A stretch of 64,000 bases of DNA, taken from the NCBI RefSeq assembly GCF_041381155.1, contig NC_091137.1:22675655-22739654 (forward strand), written 5' to 3'. The DNA is from Argopecten irradians (taxonomy: Eukaryota > Mollusca > Bivalvia > Pectinida > Pectinidae). Positions 1 through 12,518 of this stretch are shown one piece after another; the stretch's first letter is position 1; the number at the start of each line of letters is the position of its first letter. Below the pieces are notes generated by a model. The model saw nothing but the letters and a program-made list of their open reading frames with translations. It did no database searches and was not told the origin of the DNA. The position numbers and the translations under genes are program-made.

Positions 1-239
1 GAGGCTACTAGTCTACAAAATTTCGAACATGAAAATGGATTATTACTAAGTCCCACTTAGATATTCAGCCAACTTTAAATTCAAATTTGTTAAGATATAA
101 ATCGTCAATAGCCAATGTTATATTCAGGACATTCAAAGACACCAGGAAACTGTAGTGTTAGCGGTTTGGAAAAAATAATAATCATATGCCGCATCCGGTG
201 ATTTTTTGTAAACCAAATGATGGTATAACAATTCTCTTT

Positions 240-962
240 TGCATTTCTATATATTTTTGTTGTTGTTGTTTTAACCGATTGATAAGAGGTCAAATAACTG
301 ATTGTGAATAATAATTTGTTGTTGGGAAACAATTTTGCTGCGTCAAGCCAAATATGAAAAAATGCTGAAAAGATTACCATTTTTGAGCTTGAAATATTAT
401 TTTTTTTCATTTCCTGCGTTCAAATTACAACATATATTGGATTATTTGGTCCTGACATGTATTTGTTGTTCTATTGTGGTCATTTTGATACCTTATTTGT
501 CTACTTAAGTTGAAAAATGTCAATGTTATGACTATTTTTTATTTTTCAGTGAAATTCGAGATGGTGGCCATCTTGATGACGTCATAACCGGAACTTCTAC
601 GATGATAACATTGGTTTTGGTTGTTTTTGTTGCTTAAACTGATTGACAAGTGGTCAAAAACCTTATTAGAAATAATAGATTGCTGTTGGGAAACATTTCT
701 GCTGTGTCAAACAAAATATGAAAACTTTGCTGAAAAATCATAATTTTTGAGCTTTAAATCCGATTTTTTCATTTCCTGCGTAGAAATCACCACATATACT
801 GGATTTTTGGTCCTGATATCTATTTGTTGTTCTATTGTGGTCATTTTGATACCTCATTTGTCTCCTTCGGTTGAAAAATGTTAATGTTATGACTATTTTT
901 CAATTTTTAGTGAAATTCGAGATGGCGGCCATCTTGATGACGTCATAACCGGAAGTTCATCC
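240..962. repeat. Two tandem copies of a 362-bp repeat
   Basis: Two diverged direct copies lie at about 240-601 and 602-962. Landmarks recur 361-363 bp apart: CATTTCCTGCG at 408 and 771, and GAAATTCGAGATGG at 551 and 912. Each copy ends in a GC-richer block with a perfect CRE core TGACGTCA (577-584 and 938-945) next to CCGGAA. The first 240 bases do not continue the array, so this looks like a local duplication rather than a long satellite. No coding capacity is evident. Confidence 0.8.
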
Positions 963-2237
963 CAACTTATGTAATGTTAACATTTTGATTTGTGATCAGT
1001 GGGTCATAAGGGTTCAGAAAAATATTGGTTCGGAGGTTTGGGGGGGGGGGGTGCATGTGGGACCCTCCTAGCCCATGGCCTACGTACTATGAGGCAATAG
1101 TGTCCTCTCAACCAGGCCATAATGGATTTAGTACATCACCCTCATATGAGACCCGTTTTCATGTCATCGTAACAGAAGCACCTCAAACGACGCGACGCAA
1201 CGCTATCTCCATTTCCACACCACGTTGTTACATTATACAGTACAACATATGAATTGTTGCAGAAATCTGTGTTTCTATGAAACGGGATTCGTCTTCAAGA
1301 AGATTTAAACGTCGATCAATATAGAACATGAGTAACTGTCTTTTGTAGAAAAGCAACAGCTTCCATCCTCGCACACAACAGTCTGTCCACCATTTTGACG
1401 TCTTTGTCGGAACGATACGTTATAATGACGTCATGTAATGGTGACATCACAATACATTCACGTTCAATTTCGCGACACTTCAATAGTGCCCGCTTGCCCG
1501 TGCCCGTTTGCCTTGGCACTTTTGCAAATAGTACCCATGTGTGTAACCAATCAGAATCAGGTATTCTGTCACATGATGTACTAATAACTTTTATTTTTAT
1601 AAATTTGCAATAGCGGTGTAAGACTATTCTGACTTTGATGATAATAGCAGTTGTTTACCACAAAAAGCTCAAATGAAAGGACTATTCATCAGGTAAGATG
1701 GTTTCAGTTGGCGATGATAAATAAAAGAAAGATTATTGCAGCAAGAAAAATATGTCTTATGACATAATCCTTGTATGTTGGGTAAATAAATAAAAACTAA
1801 ATACAGATATTCCTTTGACTATGTCAACGAGGTAATTTGGTGTTTACAGAGACCTTTCGTGCGCTCCATTTTTAATTTTTATGCCAATTGTACTGAATTG
1901 ATAATGCACCCCCTAATGGAACGCGTTGGGATTATTCTATTACAGGGGCACACATATGAAAAAAAGCAATACCTATAAAGATTAAAACTGCATTGAAATA
2001 CATAATAAATAGAATTTCATCGAATCTAAATTTATTATATCTTGTTTTCAACAAAAGGAAAATTTCGATGACAAATGAAAAACATCCGGTCTGCCAACAT
2101 GGACTCCAGTAGTTCGCTTTAAGACACGAAAAATGGTATCGATGGGTATCGGTACATCTGGTACGAACTCGCCAATGGAACGCACAGTAACTAAATATTG
2201 TTTGACTCAACAAATACGAATAATTAACAATCGAGCC
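963..2237. other. Intergenic stretch, no gene recognised
   Basis: Open frames here are short and show no family signature, codon bias or splice context. A G-run lies at about 1041-1050. The rest is unremarkable AT-rich DNA up to the poly(A) signal of the first C1q gene. Confidence 0.5.
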
Positions 2238-2243
2238 TTTATT
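2238..2243 (-). terminator. Poly(A) signal of C1q gene 1
   Basis: TTTATT on the plus strand reads AATAAA on the minus strand, about 92 nt past the stop codon of C1q gene 1. This is ordinary spacing for a 3' UTR. Confidence 0.5.
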
Positions 2244-2334
2244 GAGAGATGACTATCACATGGGAATATATGGCCAATTATCGCTTAAATCGCAATATAA
2301 AGAATAAACAATTTTAAAGATTAATGCGAATGCT

Positions 2335-4173
2335 TTAGTAAGCCATGATAAGAAATCCAGAAAAGGCACTATATCCGTTACCATAGATTTTATATCCGGA
2401 AGGGTCAAACTCATGCTCTACCCAAACCATCTGCCCAGCATCAAGCTGCACAACCACAAATTTGCTGCCATTATCAAAACTGTTTCCATTGGCATATACT
2501 CTGCCTATCCTCTGGCCGTCTTTCATGATAGCGACGTGAAGAGTTGACTCGTTTCCAACGCACATCACAGTCACTGAGAAGGCGTATAGACCTGTTACGG
2601 GGGCAGTGAATTGTCCGTTTCTGGGGTCATAACCGTTACCATCATTGGTTACAACAGTGTCAAACAATATGATCTGGTGATCGCCAAGGGCCGCATTAGG
2701 TAACAGGGACGTGGCGAAGCCAATACCAGCTGCATCGTCTGAAACTAGAGTTAAGAGACTAAATTGTATCAAAGCCGAACTTGCCAAAGTTAATTATTGG
2801 CGATAAATATATTGAAGCAAATGATTGTACGATATTTTGATTAGTTAATCCCTTTGATTTTCGGAAGTGTATAATGACTCTTTAATTAATTAATACCTAA
2901 TTAATGGGCAGAGCTATTTGATAGTTTCTAAATTTACAGTTATATGCAGGAAAAATGTATTAACCATTTATTTGTATATATTTGGATCGTATTACAGTTG
3001 TAGTTGCAGCACATAGTAGCAGCAGGCACACTCGGTTACGCGACCATTACAATACATTAACATGCTAGGAAGAATGTATTGGGTCGCAACATTTTCTGTA
3101 TGAATAAGACATGAATATTCACTTTGAAATGTTTGCAAAACCCTGAAAATAATTATAAGGTATGATTATATTTGGTTTTGGAAATAATTTTAGTTTGTTT
3201 TACCTCTCTTCTGCTTGGTGATGCGTTGTAATTGCAAATAGTCTGAAAATTGGAAAACATGATATTGAATGGTTATATGTTTCAGTTTATAATCATACTA
3301 ATAGTTTTAATAGTTTCTAATATACAGATATTTATAGATTTAAATACGAATATATGAGTTGATATCAAGTAGTGTGTATTAATAGAAACGAGGGCTGTTT
3401 TGCATACCGGGGTTTATTAGACATTTTAATAAAGTACATTAATTACCTTTTAGTTCATTGTTTTCAGCGGTAATATACTCTATCCGTTCTGTAAAAGAAA
3501 ATGAAAGTGTTTAGACAAATTTGTTTTTGGTATATTTTTAAAAAATGTATTTGTGTCTTGTATCGCATACAGATACAGGCCTGGTAGATCATTTTCATAA
3601 CAAGTACGACTAACTCCTGATGAAGAATGAGACTCAATTACGCCAAATAATTTACTTTCGTATTTAATGTCTTTCTTTTCGAACAATAAACAAATTATTA
3701 AAGACACATCTTTACATAGTTAAGTTGACATTGGAGTTTAATATACGGGAGGAATAAAAAATAAACACGTAAAAACATGCTGAAATGGTAATTTATAGGT
3801 TTGCAAACTATCACTTGTTTTCTGGTTTTACTTACTTTCCAGGATATTATATGAATACTCTGTATTTTTCTATTATATATATTAAATATACATAACCTTT
3901 TTGTTGTTGTTGTTCAGCTGTAAAGATAAAAAAAATATGAATTGAACAAGCCGCTGTATTGTAAAACCATATATTGAGGAAATAGGGATCTTTCCTGGTA
4001 CTTGACATCATTTGCATGTTCAACTCATTATTATGTGCATTACAAGCTACGTGATACATTTACATTGGCCAAGGGAAAAATTCTTTATAGTTAATAACTT
4101 TTGTGAACTCTCAAAATCTACGAAAATTTTCAAGCAAGCTTTTAACACTATTGCGTAGGTAAGGTTTAGCGCT

Positions 4174-4255
<82 letters not shown>

Positions 4256-6688
4256 GCAATCCAAAAAATAACTTGAAGATTGATTTTCTTCGACATCTTT
4301 ACGGAGTGAAGCATTTTTATTAGAAACATGCATTTTTTGAATATGAAATTAACATACCCTTTAGTTCCTTATTTTCAACTGAAAAAAAACCCAACAAAAC
4401 GGCACATAACATCATAATAAGCAAATTCAAATAACAACAAGTGTACGCGATCGGTTTAAACTTTTAATCCTATGCATGTTGCAGACAAACATGGACATTT
4501 TAAAAGTATTTTTTTCAATGGCTAATTCTCCTAGAACCAGTAAATAAAAGAAAACAAGACAAGCCCTGAAAAATTTTAAAAATATAAAATCACTAATATA
4601 ACTAATTTCTGTTGTCAAGTTTAGGCATTGCACAAAACTAATTCATATGATAGATACTAGGTAAAACATATTTCTACTCGCATGTTTACACTATTTCTGA
4701 ACATTTTAGCATTGCAGCGTTTTAAACTAGGAACAAATGATGTTGCCATACCCTTAAGCATCTGATGTTCACCTGAAAAGTAATTCCACAAATTTATAAA
4801 TGCGGCATAGAATGATGAAATAATAAAAAAATGTGGTATTAATAAATATTGATGATCAGGAACAAAGCACCGTCTTTTAAATTAAACATTCGTCGTATCA
4901 ATTTCAAACAAATTGCTCTATAACGATATCTTCTATCTCAGTTTAGCAAACTGTCATAAATATCTTACATGTACCTTAATTGCTGGCATAATTTTTACTC
5001 CATTAAGATTTGTAAAAGATATGATGTATGTTCTTCTAATTAAAACAAAATTAGCATACCTTTAAGTTCATGGATCTCAGCTGTAAGTAAGAAAAATAAA
5101 TCATACACAACGACATGAAATTGAAACATCTTTAGTCAAATTAAATGAATTTGTAAAATGTAAAATGTTTGAATGAAAACAAATGTTCAAATTTAAAAAT
5201 TAAAGAATGTTTCATTCAAAAATGAATTATTTTACATCACAAACGTGTTATTTGCCTTATCAACCGCAGTCTCTGAAATTGTTTTATTGTTAATTAGATT
5301 GGCGTATAATGTCAGTAACTACATGTGGAAAATGTATAAATTATCAATACAACTATGATACCCTTAAATCTCGACAATAAGCCGCGGCTTATATTCTTTG
5401 GTAGGGAATTAAAAGCTTATTTTCAAGAACGGCCTATTTTCGAAATTATTTATCCTGTAACGTATGATAGGCTTATTGTCGAGACCGACTTACTTTCGAA
5501 ACATTTCATAGGTGTTTAAATTGAATATTGAAATAAAAATAAAACATAAAAAGTACATGAATAAAAATAAATACAAATATGTATTTATGTATAGATAATT
5601 ATACATGTATCTATGTATGTAATAAAACAACAACACCACTACAGTGCGTTATGAGAATTGACCACACGTCAATTATTATTTTTTTTAATTTTTGTATTAT
5701 TTCCTTGGGAGGAATCCGTGGCTTACTTTCAAGTGCGGCCTATTTTCAAATCGACGTATTTTCAAGATACATTTGTCTGTAAGACATCTAAGATATAATT
5801 TCAATATCGGCTTATTTTCGATTCAGGCTTATCGAGATCATAGGGTAGTAGGAATTAACTCCTTAATAAGTACTATAGGAAACAAAGATAATTGCTACTG
5901 TTTATATATCACTTTACTGGTTATATTTGCAGTGGAGATCAAGATATAAAGCCGATTTTGAAAATAATGTACAATTTAATTTCACAGTGAGGACAGATCT
6001 TTTTTTCTGCTTTTCAGATGTCCACTATGTGTCGGCGTAAAAGGTATCAATATTGGCAAAACGTGGAGATAACATATGCATTACAATATGCATTACATAA
6101 TGAAAACTAGTTTGTTTTGTTTTTATCTTCATCTTCAACTCATTTTTGTATATAACTGGTAAGTACTGTCAGGTGTGTGTGAAATATACAAGACTGGTCA
6201 CTAGGTGCCCTAAAATAATGGCCGCCAAACTTCCGTAGAAATGATGGCCGTTATACAGTCATCATCTGTAAAGCATTGGAAAGAAAAACATTTCCTGTCA
6301 TCACTAATGCTTTAAATTTGTATTGTCCGCTTTATTATGATAATCTGTATATTTTATTAATATATGTCTACTCAATCTTTCACAGATCAAAGCATTATTT
6401 ATAGATACCATGGACAACATAAATCGAAATCGAAATATTGCTAAGCAAATGTTTGTTAAGTTCATCAGTTTGATATATTAAATGATTTATAAAGCAGAAA
6501 GTAAGCGCATTGCCAAATTTAAAGCGAGGGATAAATTTCTGACCATTTTGGCGTTGAAAAGCGACTTGTAGCTCCTGCATCTGCTGCTGGAGAGACGATA
6601 GCGTTTCCTTGGTGACGTCACTGTCACAGGTAACTGAGGCAGTCACGGCAAACATACAAACCAACTGAAATAGTTTCCGGAACGACAT
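2335..6688 (-). CDS. C1q gene 1: secreted coiled-coil C1q-domain protein (open model, 7 exons)
   Basis: Probable secreted C1q-domain protein of the bivalve innate-immune type, without a collagen stalk. Exons in transcript order: 6544-6688 (signal peptide and start of coiled coil), 5060-5080, 4752-4772, 4358-4378 (21 nt each), 3447-3488 (42 nt), 3204-3242 (39 nt), 2335-2738 (C1q domain and stop). All internal junctions are phase 1 and the total is 693 nt (230 residues). The signal exon has a hydrophobic core ending near VTC, then the family-wide TKETLSSLQQQ. The mini-exons spell heptads such as EIHELK, EHQMLK and ENKELK, consistent with a trimerising helix. The C1q exon shows FTAPVTGLYAFSVT, GDHQ, NDGNGYD and FSGFL near the C-terminus. 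The exon 1 donor (GTCAGA) is weak. The family is established from sequence; the ligand is unknown. Confidence 0.85.
4175..4254. repeat. (GA)n microsatellite in an intron of C1q gene 1
   Basis: About 80 bp of nearly pure GA with one phase break. The open frame across it (poly Ser-Leu) is an artefact of the repeat. Confidence 0.95.
5359..5847. mobile_element. MITE-like element with TA flanks and CCCT...AGGG ends, inside C1q gene 1 intron 1
   Basis: The ends form an imperfect inverted repeat: CCCTTAAATCTCGACAATAAGCC on the left without its last bases matches GGCTTATCGAGATCATAGGG on the right. TA dinucleotides flank both sides (5359-5360 and 5846-5847), as expected for a Tc1/mariner-type target duplication. 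The interior carries several subterminal repeats of the form GGCYTATTTTCRA in both halves, typical of transposase-binding repeats. No transposase frame is present, so it is non-autonomous. Superfamily assignment is inference. Confidence 0.6.
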
Positions 6689-6772
6689 GATTGCTTATTA
6701 TCTTCTATTATACTTACTTGAGTATGACTATGCAGTCTACCTTTAAAGAGATAAGCCGAAAACTGTAGTCTA

Positions 6773-6800
6773 CCTTTATCTTACAGATAAGCTGTCACAC
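6773..6800 (-). promoter_or_regulatory. Conserved GATA-palindrome element upstream of C1q gene 1
   Basis: On the minus strand this reads AGCTTATCTGTAAGATAAAGG, about 85-112 nt upstream of the ATG. It contains two opposed GATA cores (TTATC and GATAA). C1q units 2 and 3 carry closely similar blocks at comparable positions, while the surrounding sequence is less alike. A further GATAAG lies at 6750-6755. GATA factors regulate blood-cell genes in many animals; their use here is inference. Confidence 0.55.
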
Positions 6801-7464
6801 TTTAAGGCCATCATTCTTTAAGACACAGTCGGTAGGTTATTTAGGTATTACCTCGAATTAAAATGTGTTGGTATATTATTTTGGATCTGAAAAAATGTAC
6901 ACGTTCAAATTTTTTCAATTCTTAAATTTGTAATCGTTGATGCCTTATTATGTTAGTAACTGTAGGGAAATTACAATTGTTAATCAGGCTTGTCAAAAGA
7001 CGGGAAAAATACCCCTCTAGTATCAATAATCCCACGCTAATGTTGCTTACTCCATATATGGCAATGAGAACCAATGTCCTCATAGACATGCTTGTCAATA
7101 CACTTGTATAATATAGTGATGACAACACGATTATACAAAATCAGGTTATCTTACAAGGATTTGCAAATATAGTTAATACCCACTCGAAAATGTTAAATAC
7201 TCTATCAGTTAATCTAACTAGAATCGCCATGTGAAAATAGGAAAAGACCAAAACTTCAAAAGTAAAAAAATGTCACATATTTAACTTTGGAAAATAGAGT
7301 CTATGTTTCGAGTATGGATGTTGTAAAACAGGGAAAAAAACAGAAATTGTACTAAACTCCTTGCTAACGGTCCGGGTTATCGCAATGCAAATATGATAGT
7401 TTAGGCATATTGATGTGATTAGGGCATTGTCTCAGTACAAATGTATACTGATATGTCACGCTTT
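6801..7464. other. Intergenic stretch between C1q genes 1 and 2
   Basis: AT-rich sequence with short open frames only. No family, splice pattern or repeat was recognised. Confidence 0.4.
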
Positions 7465-7580
7465 AGACTGGATTACCTGTCATAGTACTAATTCTCTCCG
7501 TTTGGCTGCGTTCAAAAATACTTTTTTTCGGAGCGAAGTCTAGCGGAGAGAAGAAAAAGTGCGACAGGTTATCTAGTCCA
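7465..7580. repeat. Nested foldback element (about 116 bp)
   Basis: The outer arms AGACTGGATTACCTGTC (from 7465) and GACAGGTTATCTAGTCCA (to 7580) pair as an imperfect inverted repeat. Inside them ATTCTCTCCG (7491-7500) pairs with CGGAGAGAA (7544-7552). The whole segment could fold into one long hairpin, like a small MITE. No clear target duplication was seen. Confidence 0.55.
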
Positions 7581-8077
7581 TTCTATCTGTTTGCGGAGAT
7601 AACCTTTTCGGTGATTGAGAAAAAAATCGGGAAATTAACTTGCACCCCGAGAGAAAGTAAGTTGATATTTTGCTACAGTCCAATCTACACTAAGCTTGAC
7701 TTGGGACAAAGAATGCACATATAACCTTATATTGTTTGCCTGTATTCTGCTCGCATACATATGTACAATAAAATAAGTGAAGCGTTTTTCATTTGTTATT
7801 TTTCTGCTGCGTTTCAATTGTAGTTCTACAATTCAAAACCAATGTTCAACAGGTGCTATGATGTCAGTTTTTTTCTGAATTCTCGAACTGTCATTCAGAA
7901 ACTACCAAGGAATTTTATTTTTAGAGTGCTAGGTATATGACGAAAGCGGCCAATATTAGATATGTTTCCTTAACCACACCGTATATCTTCATAAAATATC
8001 AGACGAAGTGGTAATGAACAATTGTAGCTGCGTGTTGCAATAAAAAAAAAAACTCCGAACGAATGACTTAGATGTTT

Positions 8078-10327
8078 TTAATAAGCTTGGATTAGGAAAC
8101 CAGAAAAAGTACTATAGGTATTGCCGTATATTTTGTTTCCTGACGGGTCACCGAAGTGCTCCACCCAAACCATTTGTCCTTCCTGAAGTGGGACAACCAC
8201 GAGTTTACTACCATTATCATAATGATTACCGTTTGCGAATGCGACCCCTATTTTTTGACCGTCCTTGACGATGGAAATATGGAGCTCTGTCTCACTTCCA
8301 TAACACATGGCAGTCACGGAGAAGGCGTACAGACCTGTGACGGGGGCAGTGAAGTGTCCGTGTCTGGAGTCATAACCGTTACCGTCGTTGGATACAACAG
8401 TGTCAAACACTATGATCTGGTGATCACCGAGTGCAGTGGATGTTGACAGGGACGCGGAAAAACCAATACCTGCATTTGCGTCTGAAACTCGATAAAATCA
8501 CGACGATTTCAGCAGGAAATGATACTACATTGAAAGTACACATGCTTCACTTAAGGTCGTTTGATAGTTTATGTTTTTGATAAATATATTTAATGGACGA
8601 AAAGTTTGATTTCTGAAAGAGTAGTTCAACAGATTAGACAGTGTCGAGCATCAATGACAAGCCACCTAAATTGGTAAATAGGAAGAAGACCTTTGTTTTA
8701 ATTCGTAATATTATCTGGTTACATAGCTAATGGTCATTTGGAACGGTTTTTGGTTGAATGGAAGTGTTATAAGAGAACGAAATGAATATGTTATATTGAA
8801 TGATGGACCTGGACAATATGATTCCTGTTTATTATACCTACCTCTCTTTTGTTGACCTCTGCACTGTATTTGACAATGATCTGAAAATTATAAAGATTTA
8901 GAAAAATGAAAAAAAAACATGGTTAGAGGACAGGAATAGGAGTACTTTAAGTTCCAGATGTGATTTGCGTAGCAAGTTTTCTTCTTCATGTAAAGCTACC
9001 AAGGCAAGTTAAAAAGCATTCACTTGCAATTGACAAAAATGAAGAATGCAAAAATCTGAATCCAATGTCTTTGAACTTGCATTTTCAGTTTTAAAAGGAA
9101 TTGTTTTGATAATATTAGGCTAAAGGTGATGCATTTTCATTTAGTTGTTTACATGCGATATCTAGAATTGATTTTTATCACATGATTGTGTGTAATGGGT
9201 TTAGATACAAATACAAAAAAAATCATTTAAATTCATCAAATCTATTAATCTACAGTTTATTGATTTCATACCTTTCATATTATTGTTTGCATCCTCAAGA
9301 TATTTTATACGTTTTTCGAAGTTTTCTGAAAAAGTAAACAATATTTATGACTATGCTTTATAAACAAACAGAAAAATATCACTTTTGTATGTATGTCAAC
9401 AATTTCTTAAGTTTGTCTATACTTTTGATTTAAGTGTTTCCAAAGTAAATTATTTTGATAATAAAATAAATAAAACTTCGAAATAAGTCATTATCAGATT
9501 GAGATACTCTTGCAATAAATGTGCATTCTTATAATGTACGCTTATTACCACTTTAAAACGATAGATCAGTGATGAAATCATTAACAAGAGAATAGATCAT
9601 AATTATTTGCTTACCTTTTTGTTCCCGTGCATCATCTTTGAGCTCCTTTATGTATTCTTTAAAAAAATGATTATGACTTTATATATCCACAGAATTAAGT
9701 TCAATATACATATATAATTTATATAACGCACTAGTCAGATTCTCTCTCTCTCTTCCCCTCTATCTCTCCATACCCCTCCATACCCCCCCCCCTCTCTCTC
9801 TCTCTGAAACAGCAAATTCTTACCGTTTTGCGTTCGCAATATAATGTTACCATCAACGCAACCACTGCTTTTTGACCGATATTCTGACGCAGAACAATAC
9901 ATTAACGACAAATGATATCAAGTCATTGATGTGGTCTTGTGTGTGCATTTGTGTTTGAACATCTTTTATATTTGAGAACGTTGACACAAAGGCTCGAACC
10001 TGGAAAGCTTCAAATATATAAATATCCTGGGACATTAAAATGTATAGCATGTCTCTGACTGCTTAGATTACGTCTGTATAAACAAAAGAATGAAATATCA
10101 ATAAAAAACATTTTCCAAATATTTCACTTGATATATTTCAGGCATTTAGAATATTTTCTAATATAAGAATAAATCATGTAACCATTCTGATGTTGGAAGG
10201 CGGTCTGCAGTTTCTGAACCTGCTGCTGAAGAGACGATAGCGTTTCCTTGGTAACGTCACTGTTACAGGTAACCAGGGGGATCACGGAAAAGATACAAAG
10301 TAGCTGTAATACTGGTATGGACGACAT
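8078..10327 (-). CDS. C1q gene 2: secreted coiled-coil C1q-domain protein (open model, 5 exons)
   Basis: Paralogue of C1q gene 1. Exons in transcript order: 10183-10327 (signal peptide, then TKETLSSLQQQVQKLQTAF), 9615-9656 (42 nt), 9272-9325 (54 nt), 8842-8880 (39 nt), 8078-8481 (404 nt, C1q domain). All junctions are phase 1 and the model totals 684 nt (227 residues). The second exon reads EYIKELKDDAREQK and the third FEKRIKYLEDANNNMK, both helical and coiled-coil-like. The 39-nt exon encodes two cysteines that are absent from genes 1 and 5. The C1q exon has GDHQIIVFDTVV, GHFTAPVTGLYAFSV and FSGFLIQAY at the end. The first donor (GTTACA) is weak and the acceptor before 9656 is AAG. A second exon-end-like donor near 9822 was not used in this model. 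Confidence 0.83.
9741..9805. repeat. CT-rich low-complexity tract
   Basis: A run of TC repeats and C tracts in intron 1 of C1q gene 2. It could act as a polypyrimidine tract on the plus strand only, which is opposite to the gene. Confidence 0.9.
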
Positions 10328-10361
10328 GTTGTGTTATAAATGTTCGTGACCTGTGACCCGG

Positions 10362-10386
10362 CCTTTATCTTAAAGATAAGCTAAGG
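10362..10386 (-). promoter_or_regulatory. GATA-palindrome element upstream of C1q gene 2
   Basis: The minus strand reads AGCTTATCTTTAAGATAAAGG, 35-59 nt upstream of the ATG. It matches the gene 1 block except in the two central bases and includes two opposed GATA cores. Confidence 0.55.
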
Positions 10387-12518
10387 TAATGTAAATACTA
10401 TTGGTAGATACATGATTTGGGCCAAGTTGAAATTTAAGTATATCGTTTAGAAATCAATGTTATTAGAACAATCTAAGACATTATTTACAAGTTTAAATTA
10501 ACTCGGTTAAATTGAATTGCAATTTTGCAATATTTTTATACCATTCAATTTCTCATCATTTTGAAGACGGCGGACCCTCCTGCCCGAGGTGTCCTGCATA
10601 CTTGAAATGTACGTGTGCTATTAGACATCTCCAATTTTGCTCGACACGAAGTACTGGCAAGGACTTCATTCTTCGGGACGTTACGAAATCCAAAACAAAC
10701 GTTATTCGTATTCATTATGCTTTACATGTACATGTATCATACATGAAATGTATATGTCCATTGTATGATTGAATTTTCTTATCTATCAAGGTTTCACTCC
10801 GCCAGCAGACGTTCGTTTGCGTTACTATCAAAAAAATAACAAAGTGACTGTGGTACATGACGAAACAGAATACTTGCTTTTAATTGGTTACAAACAATAA
10901 ATGGTATGAAATTAGATTTAAATATTTTCTTAAACTTAAATATTACTGAGAATCAATTATACCTCAAAATTAAAGGAAACATATGCCAAATATTCGTGAT
11001 ATAAGAAATCAAATAATAAATGTTACTCAAAGGTAATATTAGCCCATTATAACTTATCGGATCGGTTACTATTGCCTCATAGTGTTTTCTCATGATCCTA
11101 TACTTCCTCAATGCTGGTATAGAATATTTCAATTAAAGACCCACTACCTTTAAAACATAACCATTTCTTAAAAATATTAATAACATAAGAAAATATATAC
11201 CGATGGACTAAGGTGAGGTTACAACACCAAACATGAGTAAGATTTCCTGCGTAATATTTGAAAACAGTGTCAGAAAAATGTATTGCGATTGGGAGGCTGC
11301 GGTTTGTTTACGTTTTCTCCCACCATTCACTGATTTGTCACCGTTTTTAGCGGTGGGAGATTTCTCTGTCAACCTCTAGGGTATGACAGATTGCGCGTGC
11401 TAACTTTTTGAACCTGAAGTCAAGCCTCGGGTTGGACGTTCATGAATTACCCCCCAAGGTTGTGATTTTGTTGTCACACCCTCATAGGTAGGAAAATATT
11501 CTATTAGTCTCCTTGTCATAGCGGAAATCTTGTGTCCATTTTATACTGCTACCTTACTGATTAATTCCATCAAAATATCCTAACCAAATTTTATATAAGC
11601 CTCTTTCTATTATTTTAAAATTATATCAGTCGCAACGCCAATGGGCGTCCTCCTGAGTATCATAAAATTGGATGTAAATCTGGTATGCTATAATATGGCT
11701 GCCTGCGACTCGAATGTAGCTTTTCCAATCTCACTGGTATAAAAATAATGTTTTGGATAGTCAATTATGTTGTGGAAAATTTCATAGAAGAAAATTCTCA
11801 CTATTTGTTGCACTGCAAAAACGATAATGTTTTACGCTAGAAGTTCTTATCTCCCGTGAGATATGAAATAACTGATTAACTGTTAGTATTGTGTGGTGAT
11901 AAATCTTTATCCCATGAACAAAATTTGCTTTAACTCAAAAGTCAATAATTTCAAGTACAATATTCCAAAATAAAAATGGCGTTTGTTATTTATAATAGAT
12001 ATCAAATTATGATTCCAACACTTTAACCGAATTGAATGTAGGTATAAGTGAAATCGGAATGCATTTGATGTTTATCTTTAGATCGCATGTATAAATCTCA
12101 TTTGACACAATGTAGATCGCTTTTTTCTATACCGCTTATGTCACCACAATAAAATTTGGCATATCCTTAAATTACACTGGCTATCTAAATATATTTATAT
12201 GATAATAAATCATTACAATAAAAAAAAACTTTGCAAGATATGTTTTATTTTATTAATGTGCCACCTTGAAGCCGGATTCATGTCTAAGTGTTAAAGCACT
12301 CACATGATCAATAATTCTAACTGTATTTTACGATGTAACAGAATCAGATTTATCTTTGTTGTGTTTTGTGTTTTTTTTCCATTCAAGCCACTTCAAATGA
12401 TTAACGTAAAAATAAGGATGACAACTTGCTCTTACACAGAAATAGCCAAGTAGGACTGGAATATCTTGAAATGATGGTTACATAAAATAAAAACACGTGA
12501 TCGATGAAGCAATCATCT
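10387..12518. other. Intergenic stretch between C1q genes 2 and 3, with a dispersed repeat
   Basis: No gene recognised. The segment at about 11138-11345 (with CCCACTACCTTTAAAAC, ACAACACCAAAC and GATTTCCTGCGTAA) resembles about 18482-18700 in C1q unit 4 (CCCACTATCTTT, TTAACACCAACC, GATTCCCTGCGTAA), so both look like copies of one interspersed repeat of a few hundred bases. Confidence 0.5.

Noticed and set aside
4111-4329. Ser-Leu repeat open frame on the minus strand
   Set aside because: Produced by the (GA)n microsatellite.
8156-8446. Plus-strand open frame of 96 codons
   Set aside because: Antisense shadow of the C1q exon of gene 2.
9800-9840. Extra mini-exon ending AACGCAAAACG|GTAAG in C1q gene 2
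   Set aside because: The donor is good and the end resembles a signal-exon end, but the best acceptor gives 41 nt, which breaks the phase-1 rule; left out of the model.
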